From NCBI GenBank assembly GCA_004298325.1, contig SCUF01000187.1, positions 1 through 57,661 of the forward strand: a DNA stretch of 57,661 nt. Reading direction: 5' to 3'. Source of the DNA: Betaproteobacteria bacterium. Its GTDB lineage: Bacteria > Pseudomonadota > Gammaproteobacteria > Burkholderiales > SG8-39. Positions 8,801 through 21,191 of the stretch are shown piece after piece; within the stretch, counting starts at the first letter, position 1; each line of letters starts with the position of its first letter. A program made the position numbers and the translations under genes. Under the pieces are notes generated by a model. It was not told the DNA's origin. It searched no databases and saw only the letters and a list, made by a program, of their open reading frames with translations.

Positions 8801-10935
8801 ATGCGAGGATCGTCAGCCATCTGCTCGAGCGTCAGCGGGAGCTTGCGCAGCCAGTTGGGGTGCCCGTCGGTCGTGCCTGGCAGGTTGACCTGCTCCGCGA
8901 CGCCGAGAACGTCCTCGAGCTGAATCACGAGCACGCGCGCGGGCGTGCGCGCCAGGAAGTCCTGCACCGCCAGCGCAAGTTCCGGCGTCCGCCCGGCGTT
9001 CGCGCTCGCGTCGCCCCCCCAGCCGGCGGGCAGCAGGTGCTCGCGTCCGAGGGCGCGCATCAGCCGCGGCCGGTCCTCGGCGCGCGCGGCGCGCTGCTGA
9101 TCGCGCAGGCGCTCGGTCGGATAGAGCCCGAGCGACTCGCGCAGCGCGAGATCGCTCCCTGCCCACCAGCCCGCGAGCGTCGGCAGATCGTGCGTGCTTG
9201 CGGCGACCAGCGCCTGGCGCGGGTACGCCGCGGGCGAGCTGAATTCGCCGTCCGCCGCACGCTCGAAATAGAGCAGCCGGTACGACAGCACGCCCGCCTC
9301 CGCGAGCGCCGCGCGCACCTCGTCCGGCACGGTGCCGAGGTCTTCGCCGATCACCATGCACTGGTTGCGCTGGCTCTCCAGCGCAACGATCGCGAGCAGT
9401 TCGTCGAACGCGTAATGCACGTAGCCGCCTTCGAGTGCGCTCGCACCGGGCGGGATCCAGAACAGCCGCATCAGTCCCATCACGTGGTCGATGCGGATCG
9501 CGCCCGCGTGGCGCATCGCCTCGCGCAGCGCCTGCCTGAACAGCGCATAGTGGCCGGCGCGCAGCCGATCGGGGCGCAGCGGCGGCAGTCCCCAGTTCTG
9601 CCCCTTCAGGTTGAAATGGTCGAGCGGCGCTCCGATGCTGGCGCCGAGCGCGAAGCTCTGGCGCTGCCCCCAGGTGTCGGAACCGGCGCGATCCACCGAC
9701 ACCGCGAGATCGAGGTACAGGCCCACCGCCATGCCGCAGGCGCGGCATTGCGCCGCTGCGCTGGCCAGCTGGATCTCGGCCTGCCACTGCAGGTACTCGA
9801 AATACTCGACGCGCTCGAGGTTCGCGGCGCAGAAGCGCGCCACCTCGTCCGAGGCCGGGTCGCGGAACCCCTCGGGCCAGGCCGGCCAGCCCCAGAGCGC
9901 CGGGTCCTCGCCGTGAAACCGCTCCTGCAGCGCCTCGCACAGCGCGTGCAGGCGCAGAGCCTCGCCCTGCTGCGACTGGAATGCGCGGAACGCGCGCCCG
10001 CGCGCGCTCGCACGCCGCACGTGCCGCTCGCGGAAGTGCGCATACAGCGTTTCGAGCACGCCGAACTTGATCCCGGCGACGCCCGGGTAATCGACTCGTG
10101 GCGCTGCGCGTAGCTCCGCCAGCCGCGCCTGGAACGCGGGCGAGCGCACTTCGCGCTGCGCATCCTCGCATTCGGCATAGTCCGCGATGGCCTCGACGTC
10201 GAGATAGAGCACGTTGAGCCGCAGGCGCGACGACGGACTGTAGGGGCTCGCGTGCGCCGGGTTGTGCGGGAATAGCGCGTGCAGGGGACTGAGTCCGACG
10301 ATGCCGGCGCCGCGCGCCGCCCACTGCCCGGACAGGCGCGCGAGGTCGCCGAAGTCGCCAACGCCCCAGTTGCGCTCGGAGCGCACCGCGTAGAGCTGGA
10401 ACGTCGGGCCCCAGACGCCGGGGCCTTCGGCGAGAACGGGCGGGAGGTAGCAGCGCCCGGGCGCTGCGATGAGCAGGGCATCGCCCAGAAAACCGCGCCG
10501 GCGCGCAGGGTCGTACAGCTCGACGCGGTGGTAGCCGGGCGGCAGCTCGACCGGAATCTCGATCGCGCATTCGGCCTCGCCGCCGGCAGCCATGGCCGCC
10601 TCGCCTTCGTGGCGCGCGCCGTCCTCCAGGGTGAGGTGCCAGGCCAGGTGCTGCCCCGCGGCGGCAGAGGCAACGCGCGCGCGCAGCACCCAGGGCGCGT
10701 GTCCGGGCGCGACCCGCAGCACGGGGGGCAGGACCTGTCGTGCCGTGGCCGCGCGCAGCGCCGCATCGGCGGCCAGCGCGCCCTCCAGCGAGCCGGCGTC
10801 GACGTCCAGTTGCGCCAGCAGCGCAACGAGGCTCGCGGGCGGCACCTCGCGCCAGTGGCCGAAGACGTCGTGATAGCCCGTGGCGAGGCCAAGCCGCGCG
10901 CACAGCCGATCGAGCGCGGCGCGATGCTCGTTCAC
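5821..10935 (-). CDS. treY: Fused 4-alpha-glucanotransferase / maltooligosyl-trehalose synthase (MalQ-TreY)
   Basis: A single uninterrupted ORF of 1704 residues. Residues 1 to about 730 are GH77 amylomaltase: QLYAVRSERNWGVGDFGDL, GLSPLHALFPHNP, AIRIDHVMGLMRLFWIP (nucleophile Asp), VIGEDLGTVPDEVR (acid/base Glu) and ASTHDLPTLAGWW. After a Pro/Ala/Gln/Arg linker (about residues 725-737, near 8725) a complete GH13 TreY follows: ATYRVQLHREFTLDDA, ILDIVPNHMG, QGLRIDHPDGLYDPEQYF, YVVAEKI and STHDNKRAEDVRQR. MalQ lengthens maltodextrins by disproportionation. TreY isomerises the reducing end to an alpha,alpha-1,1 bond, giving maltooligosyl trehalose for TreZ. The GTG start overlaps the treZ stop (GTGA). 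The fusion would channel debranched chains into TreY. Confidence 0.95.
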   Translation of the reverse strand: MNEHRAALDRLCARLGLATGYHDVFGHWREVPPASLVALLAQLDVDAGSLEGALAADAALRAATARQVLPPVLRVAPGHAPWVLRARVASAAAGQHLAWHLTLEDGARHEGEAAMAAGGEAECAIEIPVELPPGYHRVELYDPARRRGFLGDALLIAAPGRCYLPPVLAEGPGVWGPTFQLYAVRSERNWGVGDFGDLARLSGQWAARGAGIVGLSPLHALFPHNPAHASPYSPSSRLRLNVLYLDVEAIADYAECEDAQREVRSPAFQARLAELRAAPRVDYPGVAGIKFGVLETLYAHFRERHVRRASARGRAFRAFQSQQGEALRLHALCEALQERFHGEDPALWGWPAWPEGFRDPASDEVARFCAANLERVEYFEYLQWQAEIQLASAAAQCRACGMAVGLYLDLAVSVDRAGSDTWGQRQSFALGASIGAPLDHFNLKGQNWGLPPLRPDRLRAGHYALFRQALREAMRHAGAIRIDHVMGLMRLFWIPPGASALEGGYVHYAFDELLAIVALESQRNQCMVIGEDLGTVPDEVRAALAEAGVLSYRLLYFERAADGEFSSPAAYPRQALVAASTHDLPTLAGWWAGSDLALRESLGLYPTERLRDQQRAARAEDRPRLMRALGREHLLPAGWGGDASANAGRTPELALAVQDFLARTPARVLVIQLEDVLGVAEQVNLPGTTDGHPNWLRKLPLTLEQMADDPRIAACAHRLRAQRPQPASPQRARAQAQIPRATYRVQLHREFTLDDAAATVPYLARLGVSHLYCSPLLSARPGSRHGYDIVDHGEINPELGGREALERLAAALRAHGMGLILDIVPNHMGIGSDNRWWMHVLEHGPASPYANFFDIDWSPVDPELKDKVLLPFLGDHYGEVLARGELVLAFVPESGRLVVCYHEHRFATDPRGYAPLLERAGALLDTGAAPAARDECSNLAAAFGRLPPRDAGERAAAERVREAAALQARLAQLARAHPEAASAIAAAAAEVGGGAHDAARDAMHALLEAQAYRLAFWRVASDEINYRRFFDVNDLAALRTEEAVVFEATHALPLELCAADIAQGLRIDHPDGLYDPEQYFKRLQRAYAGRAGIELPERAPDGRRPRPLYVVAEKIAAAHERVPERWAVHGTTGYRFAAVVNGLFVDGQSRDRIDRVWRRFSGLASDFEEAAYRGRRAIARHALAAELTVLAAELLRIARADRRTRDHTFNTLRQALAEIAACMPVYRTYIGRRVSAQDRRFIHWAVARARRRSSAADTSILEFVRAALLGQAAAGAPAALAAQMRRFAMKFQQFTAPVAAKGVEDTAFYVYNRLASLNEVGSDPDAFGITLRAFHGASADRAAHWPHTLLATSTHDNKRAEDVRQRINVLSETPAAWRLLLARWRTLNRARLRRVHDETAPTPSEQYLFYQTLLGTFPADPLDEAGLADYRARIEQYLLKAAREAKHATSWITRNEEYEQALCGFVQALLDSSRANPFLEDLRAQAAVLAWYGALNSLSQTLVKHASPGVPDTYQGTELIDLSLVDPDNRRPVDFAHRSALLQALEQLAAAPAQAQSEGLREMLATPHDGRAKLWVAWRCLALRRDRPELFAGAAYVPLAAAGERNRHVIAFARRAGDEGLIAIAGRFFASLGLAPGMAPLGAAAWRDCVLDLSFLPPGTQLHDVLAPEETRPCDAPLRIADALRHLPVALLRFGPPARGAAGG

Positions 10936-12761
10936 GGCAGCTCGAGGCTCGCGTAAACGCCGCCAGGCTCGAGCTCGAGCGCCGCACCGTGCGCGGCGTC
11001 GCCGCGGCCGTAGATCCGGGTGCCGCGCGGCGGCTGCGGGAGCAGCGCCGCTGCGGGCGAAAAATTGGCGGCGAGGTGCCACCTCGCGCCGCCGCCGAGC
11101 ATCCATTCGACGTGCAGCGCGCCGTCGACGATGACGAACCTGCCGCTGCCCGTGCCGGCGAGGCGCGGCACGAGGTGCCTGCGGCGCAGCTCGAGCAGCG
11201 CGGCGATGTTCTGCAGGTGCTCGCGGTGCGGCGCCTGCGCGCGCTCGTCCCAGCGCAGCCGGGAGGCGGCGAAAGTCGCGGCGTCGCCCGGGTCGGGAAT
11301 GCGGCCGCGCGACGCCGGGTCGCGAAAGGCCGCGAACCGGGCGAATTCCTGCCGCCGGCCGTGCGCCACGGCGGCGGCGAGCTCGGGGGCGAAATCGCAG
11401 AAGAACAGGAACGGCGTCGTGGCGCCGTACTCCTCGCCCATGAACAGCATCGGCACCTGCGGCGCGAGCAGCACGCAGGCCTCGGCCGCGCGCAGCGCGG
11501 CAGGCGCCGCGATCGCCGCGAGGCGCTCGCCGAAGGCGCGATTGCCGACCTGGTCGTGCGTCTGCAGGAAGGCGATGAACGCGGTGGCGGGCAGGTGGCC
11601 GCTCGCCGAGCCGCGCGGCGCGCCGCCGCGAAACGCCGAAGGTTCGCCCTGGTAGGCAAAGCCCTCGGCCAGCGCGCGGCCGAGGCGCGCGAGCGGCGCC
11701 TCGGCGTAGTCCGCGTAATAGCCGTCGGATTCGCCCGTAACCAGCACGTGCAGGGCATGGTGCACGTCGTCGTTCCACTGCGCGCTCGCAAGCCGTGGCC
11801 TCAGCAAGTGCGCGTCGCGCTCGAGGTAGTGCGTCTGGTTGCGGTCGTTCTCGAGCACGAGGTGCACGTGGCGCTCGCGCCCGGGGCCGCAGGCGAGCGC
11901 GCGGCCGATTGCGGCGACGATATCCGGCTCGCTCGAGTCACGGATGGCGTGCACCGCGTCGAGCCGCAGGCCGTCGCAGCGGAACTCCTCGACCCAGTAG
12001 AGCGCATTGTGGATGAAGAACTCGCGCACCGTGCGGCTCGCCTCGCCGTCGAAGTTGATCGCGGCGCCCCAGGGTGTCGCATGCGCCGGGTTGAAGAACT
12101 GCGGCGCGTACAGGTGCAGGTAATTGCCTTCGGGCCCGAAGTGGTTGTACACCACGTCGAGCAGCACCATCAGCCCGTGCGCATGCGCCGCCTGCACCAG
12201 GCGCTTGAAATCCTCGGGCGGGCCGTAGGCGGCCTCCGGCGCGAACGGCAGCACGCCGTCGTAGCCCCAGTTGCGCCGGCCGGGAAACTCCGCCACCGGC
12301 ATCAGTTCGAGCGCGGTGACACCGAGCGCCGCCAGCTCGTCGAGCCGCCCGATCGCCGCGTCGAACGTGCCCTGCGGCGTGAACGCACCGACGTGCAGCT
12401 CGTAGATCACCGCCTCTTCCCACGGCCGGCCCTTCCAGTCTGCGTCCTGCCATTCGAAGGCGAGCGGATCGACCACCATGCTCGGCGCGTGGACGTCTTC
12501 GGGGTTGGCGCGCGAGGCCGGATCGGGGACGCTCATGCCGCCGTCGATGCGGAACGCGTATCGGCTCCCCGCGGGCGCATCGGCGATGCACTCGTGCCAG
12601 CCGTCCGCGAGCGGCGCGAGCGGCAGCTCGGCGCGCGTTGCGGATGAGGCGAGGAGGAGCGCTACGCGCCCGGCCGCAGGGGCCCAGAGGCGGAAGCGCG
12701 TCGCGCCGCCGGGCTGGAGCTCGGCGCCGAACGGCATGGCGTGACGGTAGCGCCCGGACAT
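10932..12761 (-). CDS. treZ: Malto-oligosyltrehalose trehalohydrolase
   Basis: The 609-residue cytosolic GH13 enzyme cleaves trehalose from maltooligosyl trehalose, the second step of the TreYZ route. It has an N-terminal beta-sandwich (FGAELQPGGATRFRLWAP), then the barrel with EAVIYELHVGAFTPQGTFD, LMPVAEFPGRRNWGYDGV, VYNHFGPEGNYLHLYAPQFF, CDGLRLDAVHAIRD (nucleophile Asp), VHLVLENDRNQTHYL (Glu) and FLQTHDQVGNRAFGERL (transition-state Asp). All catalytic residues are present and length is typical. The ATG at 12761 lies 4 bases after the glgX stop; its own stop overlaps the malQ/treY GTG. The order glgX, treZ, malQ-treY follows the reaction series from branched glycogen to trehalose. Confidence 0.96.
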   Translation of the reverse strand: MSGRYRHAMPFGAELQPGGATRFRLWAPAAGRVALLLASSATRAELPLAPLADGWHECIADAPAGSRYAFRIDGGMSVPDPASRANPEDVHAPSMVVDPLAFEWQDADWKGRPWEEAVIYELHVGAFTPQGTFDAAIGRLDELAALGVTALELMPVAEFPGRRNWGYDGVLPFAPEAAYGPPEDFKRLVQAAHAHGLMVLLDVVYNHFGPEGNYLHLYAPQFFNPAHATPWGAAINFDGEASRTVREFFIHNALYWVEEFRCDGLRLDAVHAIRDSSEPDIVAAIGRALACGPGRERHVHLVLENDRNQTHYLERDAHLLRPRLASAQWNDDVHHALHVLVTGESDGYYADYAEAPLARLGRALAEGFAYQGEPSAFRGGAPRGSASGHLPATAFIAFLQTHDQVGNRAFGERLAAIAAPAALRAAEACVLLAPQVPMLFMGEEYGATTPFLFFCDFAPELAAAVAHGRRQEFARFAAFRDPASRGRIPDPGDAATFAASRLRWDERAQAPHREHLQNIAALLELRRRHLVPRLAGTGSGRFVIVDGALHVEWMLGGGARWHLAANFSPAAALLPQPPRGTRIYGRGDAAHGAALELEPGGVYASLELP

Positions 12762-12765
12762 CGCC

Positions 12766-15722
<2,957 letters not shown>

Positions 15723-15853
15723 GGTGCGCTGTTCAGTTCAAGCCGCGAGATCCGGCGTGACGGAGCCTGCGGCCATAGTCTGCCACGGAAACGGCCGTGA
15801 CTTGCGCGCGGCGCCCCGTTGCCCGGTGCCGCGCCGCACCCTCGCATTGCGGG

Positions 15854-15884
15854 TTGACACGAGTCAATATGACGGTGACACAAT
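15854..15884 (+). promoter_or_regulatory. Candidate promoter with an overlapping operator-like dyad upstream of glgC
   Basis: A perfect -35-like TTGACA (15854-15859) forms half of the inverted repeat TTGAC-acga-GTCAA (15854-15867). A weak -10-like CACAAT follows at 15879-15884, with a long 19-base spacer. It lies 45-75 bases before the glgC ATG and in the gap shared with divergent otsB. The dyad suggests a repressor or activator site; no regulator gene is in the window. Both roles are inferred. Confidence 0.35.
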
Positions 15885-15928
15885 GCCGCTACGCTGTGCA
15901 GATTCGGCGGTACGGTGCGGAGGATGCG

Positions 15929-17128
15929 ATGAAGCCCCTGCGGGTGCTCGCGTTCGTGATGGCGGGTGGCAAGGGCACGCGCCTGCACCCGTTTACGGAA
16001 GATTATCCCAAGCCCGCGCTGCCTTTCGGCGGGGATTTTCGCATCATTGATTTCGCCCTGAGCAATCTCTACAACTCGGGCGTCCCCCAGGCCTGCGTCC
16101 TGCTGCAATACCGGCCGCTGCCACTGGTGCATCACCTCGCCGTGCGTTGGCGCGGAGTCCGTCCCGGCGGCGCGGAATTCGTCCGCGCCATCACGCCCGA
16201 GGCTGCCTGCGAGCAGCGCTTCTGCGGCACCGCGGACGCCGTGGCGAGCGGCCTGCAGTCGGTGGTCGCCGAGGCGGATCTGATCGCGGTGTTCGCGGCC
16301 GATCATGTCTATCGCATGGACCTGCGCCAGATGATCGAGTTTCACATGCGGCGTGAAGCGGACGCCACCGTCGCGGCGGTGCCGGTGCCACTCGAGCGGG
16401 CTGGTGCGTTCGGAATCGTCTGCACGGACGCGGACAGCCGGATCCTCGGCTTCGAGGAAAAGCCCGCGTGGCCCGGCGCGATGCCGGGCGATCCGGCGCG
16501 CGCGTTCGCTTCGATGGGCAACTACCTCTTCCGGCCCGACGTGCTGCGCGCGGCGCTCGCCGGGGCCGCCGCGCGCGGCGAGACCGATTTCGGCCGCCAC
16601 GTGCTGCCGCGGCTGGTCGAGCGGCACCGCGTGTTCGCCTACGATTTCGGGCGCAACCGCATCCCGGGCGTTCACCGCGGCGAAGAGCCCGCCTACTGGC
16701 GCGACGTCGGGACGGTGGATGCCTATGTGGAGGCGCAATGGGATCTGCTCGGTCCGGAACCGCGCTTTCGGCTCGACAACCCCGAGTGGCCGATTCACGG
16801 CGCCGCGCCGCGCCCACCCGGCGTTGCGGACAGCGGCGGGTTCGAGGACAGCATCATCGGCCCCGGCGCCCGCGCCGACGGCGCCGCCGTGCGCCACTCG
16901 GTGCTGCAGGGCGGCGCGCAGGTCGGCCCTGGCGCCGCGCTCGAGCGCTGCATCATGATGGAAGGCGCACGCATCGAAGGCGGGGTCGAGCTGCGCCGCA
17001 CGATCGTCGGCGCGGGAAACGTGATCACGCAGCGGCGCCACGAACGGCTTGGCGGCGACGCGGGCTGGGCGCGCTCGCCCGCCGGAATGGCGATCGTGCC
17101 GCCGCGCAGCAAGCGCGCGACGGCCTGA
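15929..17128 (+). CDS. glgC: ADP-glucose pyrophosphorylase, first copy
   Basis: The 399-residue protein makes ADP-glucose from glucose-1-phosphate and ATP for GlgA. The N-terminal nucleotidyltransferase domain has FVMAGGKGTRLHPFTEDYPK, PALPFGGDFRIIDFALSNL, VFAADHVYRMD (metal-binding Asp) and ILGFEEKPAWPG (sugar-phosphate Lys). A C-terminal left-handed beta-helix has hexapeptide-like repeats (SIIGPGARADGAAVRHSVLQ, then CIMMEGARIEG). The ATG at 15929 follows CGGAGG with normal spacing; the longer ORF start at 15797 adds 44 residues that do not look like AGPase. It stands alone: divergent from otsB and convergent with the ABC operon. It differs clearly from the second copy at 22153-23382, so the two may differ in allosteric control. 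Confidence 0.88.
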   Translation: MKPLRVLAFVMAGGKGTRLHPFTEDYPKPALPFGGDFRIIDFALSNLYNSGVPQACVLLQYRPLPLVHHLAVRWRGVRPGGAEFVRAITPEAACEQRFCGTADAVASGLQSVVAEADLIAVFAADHVYRMDLRQMIEFHMRREADATVAAVPVPLERAGAFGIVCTDADSRILGFEEKPAWPGAMPGDPARAFASMGNYLFRPDVLRAALAGAAARGETDFGRHVLPRLVERHRVFAYDFGRNRIPGVHRGEEPAYWRDVGTVDAYVEAQWDLLGPEPRFRLDNPEWPIHGAAPRPPGVADSGGFEDSIIGPGARADGAAVRHSVLQGGAQVGPGAALERCIMMEGARIEGGVELRRTIVGAGNVITQRRHERLGGDAGWARSPAGMAIVPPRSKRATA

Positions 17129-17204
17129 CGCGCAACCTCTGGCTGGCCACGTCTGACGATTGCACGTCGCCGGCGGCTCCCTGCTGCCGTGACTGGAGTA
17201 CACC

Positions 17205-18232
<1,028 letters not shown>

Positions 18233-18233
<1 letters not shown>

Positions 18234-19045
18234 CAGCCTTTCAACGCGCCCGCGGTGAGCCCCGCCAGCACGCGCCGCTGGAACACGATCGCGAGCGCCA
18301 CGGGCGGCAGCGTGGCGATCACCGAGCCAGCCGCGATCTCGCCCCAGGGCACCTCGTGCAGGCCCGGGAAGAGCGCGATGCCGACCGGCACAGTGCGCGC
18401 CGCCATGCTCGAGGTGAGGGTCAGCGCGTAGAGAAACTCGTTCCAGCAGAAGACGAACACGAGTAACCCGGTCGCCGTCAGCCCCGGCACCGCCAGCGGC
18501 AGCATGACCTTGACGAACGCGCCCGCGGCGGAACAGCCGTCCACGCGCGCGGCGATGTAGAGCGCGTCCGGCACGCCGCGGAAGAATTGCGCCATCAGCC
18601 ACACCGCGAGCGGCAGCGCAAAACCGGCATAGACCAGCACCAGCCCGACGAGCGTGTCGCGCAGTCCCGCGGCACTGGCGAGCAGGAACAGCGGGCTGAC
18701 CGTCGCGACCGGCGGCAGCATGGACAGGGCGACCACGGCGGCGAGCGTCGCGGCGCGCCCCGGGGGCCGGAGTTTCGCCAGAGCGAAGCCGGCCAGGCTG
18801 CCGAAGCCGAGCGCAAGCAGCGTGGCGAGCGCCGACACGATGAAACTGTTGAGCAGCAGGCGCGCGAACGGATGGCCGGCAAAGATCGCCTCGTAATGCA
18901 CGAGGGTGATCGCGCCCGGCAGGAAGGGCGGCAGCGCTTCGAGCTCCGCCGCAGGCTTGACCGAGGTGAGCAGCTGCCAGAGGAACGGAGCAAGCGACCA
19001 CGCGCACACCGCGGCGAGGCCGAGCCAGAGTCCGGGGCGCCTCAC
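18233..19045 (-). CDS. Sugar ABC transporter permease (MalG/UgpE type)
   Basis: The 270-residue inner-membrane protein has six predicted helices. Near the C-terminus is the EAA loop (YIAARVDGCSAAGAFVKVML, then PLAVPGL) that docks onto the ATPase. The N-terminal LAPFLWQLLTSVKPAAEL and the loop HYEAIFAGHPFARLLLNSF are typical of the second CUT1 permease. GTG start 19045, overlapping the stop of the first permease (GTGA), gives the usual family length. It works as heterodimer partner of the product of 19042-19896. Confidence 0.92.
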
Positions 19046-19896
19046 TCGATCCCCCCGCGCAGCAGGCGCGCGTAGGCGAGCGCCGCCATCCCGGTGATCG
19101 CCAGCACCACGACCGCGAGCGCCGAGCCGTAGCCGAAGTCGAGCATCTGGAACAGCACGCGGTAGGCGTAGATCGAAAGCGTCTCGGTCGCGTTCGCCGG
19201 GCCGCCACCGGTGAGCACGTAGATCGCGTCGAACACGCGCAGCGCGTCGATGCTGCGGAATACCGCCGCCACCAGGATGACCGGCGCGAGCAACGGCAGG
19301 GTGACGCGGCGAAATGTCGTCCACGCCCCCGCGCCGTCGAGCGCGGCGGCGTGCACCAGCTCGCGCGGGATCGCCTGCAGGCCGGCAAGCAGCAGCAGCG
19401 CGACGAAGGGCGTGGACTTCCAGACATCCATCGCGATCGCCGCGTGCAGGGCTAGCGCCGCATCGCCGAGCCAGTTGACCGGCCGGCCGGCCAGAAAGCT
19501 GAGCACGCCGAGCTCCGGCTGGTACATCCACTCCCACATGCGCGCCGACACCACGGTCGGGATCGCCCAGGGCACGAGCACCGCGCCGTAGATGAGCGCT
19601 CGCGCGCGTCCCGCGCGCGCAAGCAGCAGTGCGATCGCGAGGCCGAGCGCGAGTTCCATCGCGACCGACACGAGCGCGAAGTACAGCGTGTTGCCGAGCG
19701 CATTCCAGAAGCGCCCGTCGCCGGCGAGCCGGAAATAATGGTCGAACCCCGTGAACTGCGCCGCGCGAAACAGCGCGCGCTGCTGCAGGCTGAGCCACAC
19801 GACGTACAGCATCGGCAGCGCGGTGACGGCGGCGAGCAGCGCCAGTGCCGGAGACATCAGCACCCAGGGCTCGAGGCGCGCCGCGCCGGGCCTCAC
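19042..19896 (-). CDS. Sugar ABC transporter permease (MalF/UgpA type)
   Basis: The 284-residue inner-membrane protein starts with GTG at 19896 and overlaps the binding-protein stop (GTGA). It has the first-permease pattern: N-terminal helix SPALALLAAVTALPMLYVVW, FTGFDHYFRLAGDGRFWNAL, and the EAA loop (ELVHAAALDGAGAWTTFRRV, then TLPLLAPV), followed by the periplasmic stretch FDAIYVLTGGGPANATETL, which is strongly conserved in CUT1 permeases. With the partner at 18233-19045 it forms the membrane channel. Confidence 0.93.
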   Translation of the reverse strand: MRPGAARLEPWVLMSPALALLAAVTALPMLYVVWLSLQQRALFRAAQFTGFDHYFRLAGDGRFWNALGNTLYFALVSVAMELALGLAIALLLARAGRARALIYGAVLVPWAIPTVVSARMWEWMYQPELGVLSFLAGRPVNWLGDAALALHAAIAMDVWKSTPFVALLLLAGLQAIPRELVHAAALDGAGAWTTFRRVTLPLLAPVILVAAVFRSIDALRVFDAIYVLTGGGPANATETLSIYAYRVLFQMLDFGYGSALAVVVLAITGMAALAYARLLRGGIE

Positions 19897-21191
19897 ACAG
19901 CCTCCAGCACGCGCCGCGCGCGCGCGATCGCGCCAAGCGCCCCCGCGGGGGCGCGCCGGCCGCTCAGCACCGCGCTGAACTCCGACTGCAGGACCTGGGA
20001 CAGCGCGACATAGTGCGGTGACACGGGGCGTGGCCGTGCCGCTTCGAGCAGCGTTGCGAGCGAGGCGAGAAACGGCTGTGCGGCAGCGAGTTCGGGATCG
20101 GCATAGAGCGAGCGCCGCGGGGCGCTGTAGCCGTAGGCGAGGGCGAGCGCCTTCTGCGCCGGCGCAGCGCACAGGAAAGCGGCCAGTTTCTCGGCCACCG
20201 CGGCGTGCCGCGAAAACGCGTTGACGCCGAGGTGCCAGCCGCCAAGCGCTGCCGCCGCGGGGTGGCCGGGCGCGTGCGGCAGCGGGCACACGCCGACCCG
20301 TCCCTCGACTTCGGATCCGGCGCGCTGCAACAGGCTCCAGGCGTACGGCCAGTTGCGCAGGAAGAGCGCCCGAGCGCGCCCGAAGAGCACCCGCGCCGGC
20401 TCTTCGGTGAGCGTCGTGACGTAGGGCGGCGACAGCCCATCGGTCACCAGCGCGCGCATGAAGGCGAGCCCGCGCACCGCGGCCGGCGCGCCCGCATCGA
20501 GATCGCCGCCGTGGCTCCAGATGAACTCCAGCGCGTTGCAGACCAGGCCCTCGTACTGCTTGCCCTGCCAGACGAAGCCGTGCAGCGCCGGCTGCGAGAC
20601 GCGGACGCGGCGCACGGCCTGCGCCAGGTCGGTCCAGGTGCGCGGCGGGGCGAGACCCTCGGCCGCGAGCAGGTCGGCGCGGTAGTAGAGCAGGCCCGCG
20701 TCCACGAACCACGGCAGCGCGTAGCGGCGCGCGCGCCACGTCACGCTCGCGAGCGGCGCGGCGAACAGGTCGCGTTCATCCGCCGCGCTCACGTGAGCGC
20801 TCAGGTCGCGCAGCCAGCCCGCCTGCGCGAATTCGGCGGCCCAGATCGTGTCGAGCGCGAGGACGTCGAACTCGGTCGTCTCGGCCGCGAGGTTGATGGC
20901 GTAGAAGAGGTGCTGCTCGTCGCTCGCGGCCGGCAATGCCTCGCGGCGCACGGCGACGCCGTGCGCGCGCTCGAATTGACCGACGAGACGATCCAGGGGC
21001 TCCGGGTCACCGAAGAGCTTGGGGTGCCGGAAGACCAGCGCGTCGGGGCGGCGCGGCTCTTGGCGACCGCAGGCCGCGGCCAATGCGGCGATGGACAGGG
21101 CGGCGAGCGCGCGCAGCGCGCCGCGCCGCCGCGCCGCAGGCGCCGCCAGGCGCACCGACGGACTGCGCGCGTCGAGCGAGACGCCGATCAT
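19893..21191 (-). CDS. Sugar ABC transporter substrate-binding lipoprotein
   Basis: The 432-residue extracytoplasmic protein has a lipoprotein signal: a twin-Arg-rich start, hydrophobic core ALRALAALSIAALAAACG and lipobox AAC about residue 41, so it should be acylated and membrane-tethered. The rest resembles CUT1 binding proteins: FDVLALDTIWAAEFAQAGWL, YALPWFVDAGLLYYRADLL, EGLVCNALEFIWSHGGDL, LGGWHLGVNAFSRH. The ATG overlaps the glucokinase stop (ATGA). The operon (glk, glgC, treS, glgE) points to trehalose, maltose or another glucoside as ligand; the similar rhizobial trehalose/maltose/sucrose binding proteins are the closest type I can name from memory. Confidence 0.92.
   Translation of the reverse strand: MIGVSLDARSPSVRLAAPAARRRGALRALAALSIAALAAACGRQEPRRPDALVFRHPKLFGDPEPLDRLVGQFERAHGVAVRREALPAASDEQHLFYAINLAAETTEFDVLALDTIWAAEFAQAGWLRDLSAHVSAADERDLFAAPLASVTWRARRYALPWFVDAGLLYYRADLLAAEGLAPPRTWTDLAQAVRRVRVSQPALHGFVWQGKQYEGLVCNALEFIWSHGGDLDAGAPAAVRGLAFMRALVTDGLSPPYVTTLTEEPARVLFGRARALFLRNWPYAWSLLQRAGSEVEGRVGVCPLPHAPGHPAAAALGGWHLGVNAFSRHAAVAEKLAAFLCAAPAQKALALAYGYSAPRRSLYADPELAAAQPFLASLATLLEAARPRPVSPHYVALSQVLQSEFSAVLSGRRAPAGALGAIARARRVLEAV

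Noticed and set aside
5713-10113. A 1466-residue plus-strand ORF opposite malQ/treY
   Set aside because: Arg/Ala/Gly-rich shadow of the fusion gene, with no family motif; typical of very GC-rich coding DNA.
15797-15928. A 44-residue N-terminal extension of the first GlgC
   Set aside because: It reads MTCARRPVARCRAAP..., crosses the candidate promoter, and the ATG at 15929 has a good ribosome binding site.
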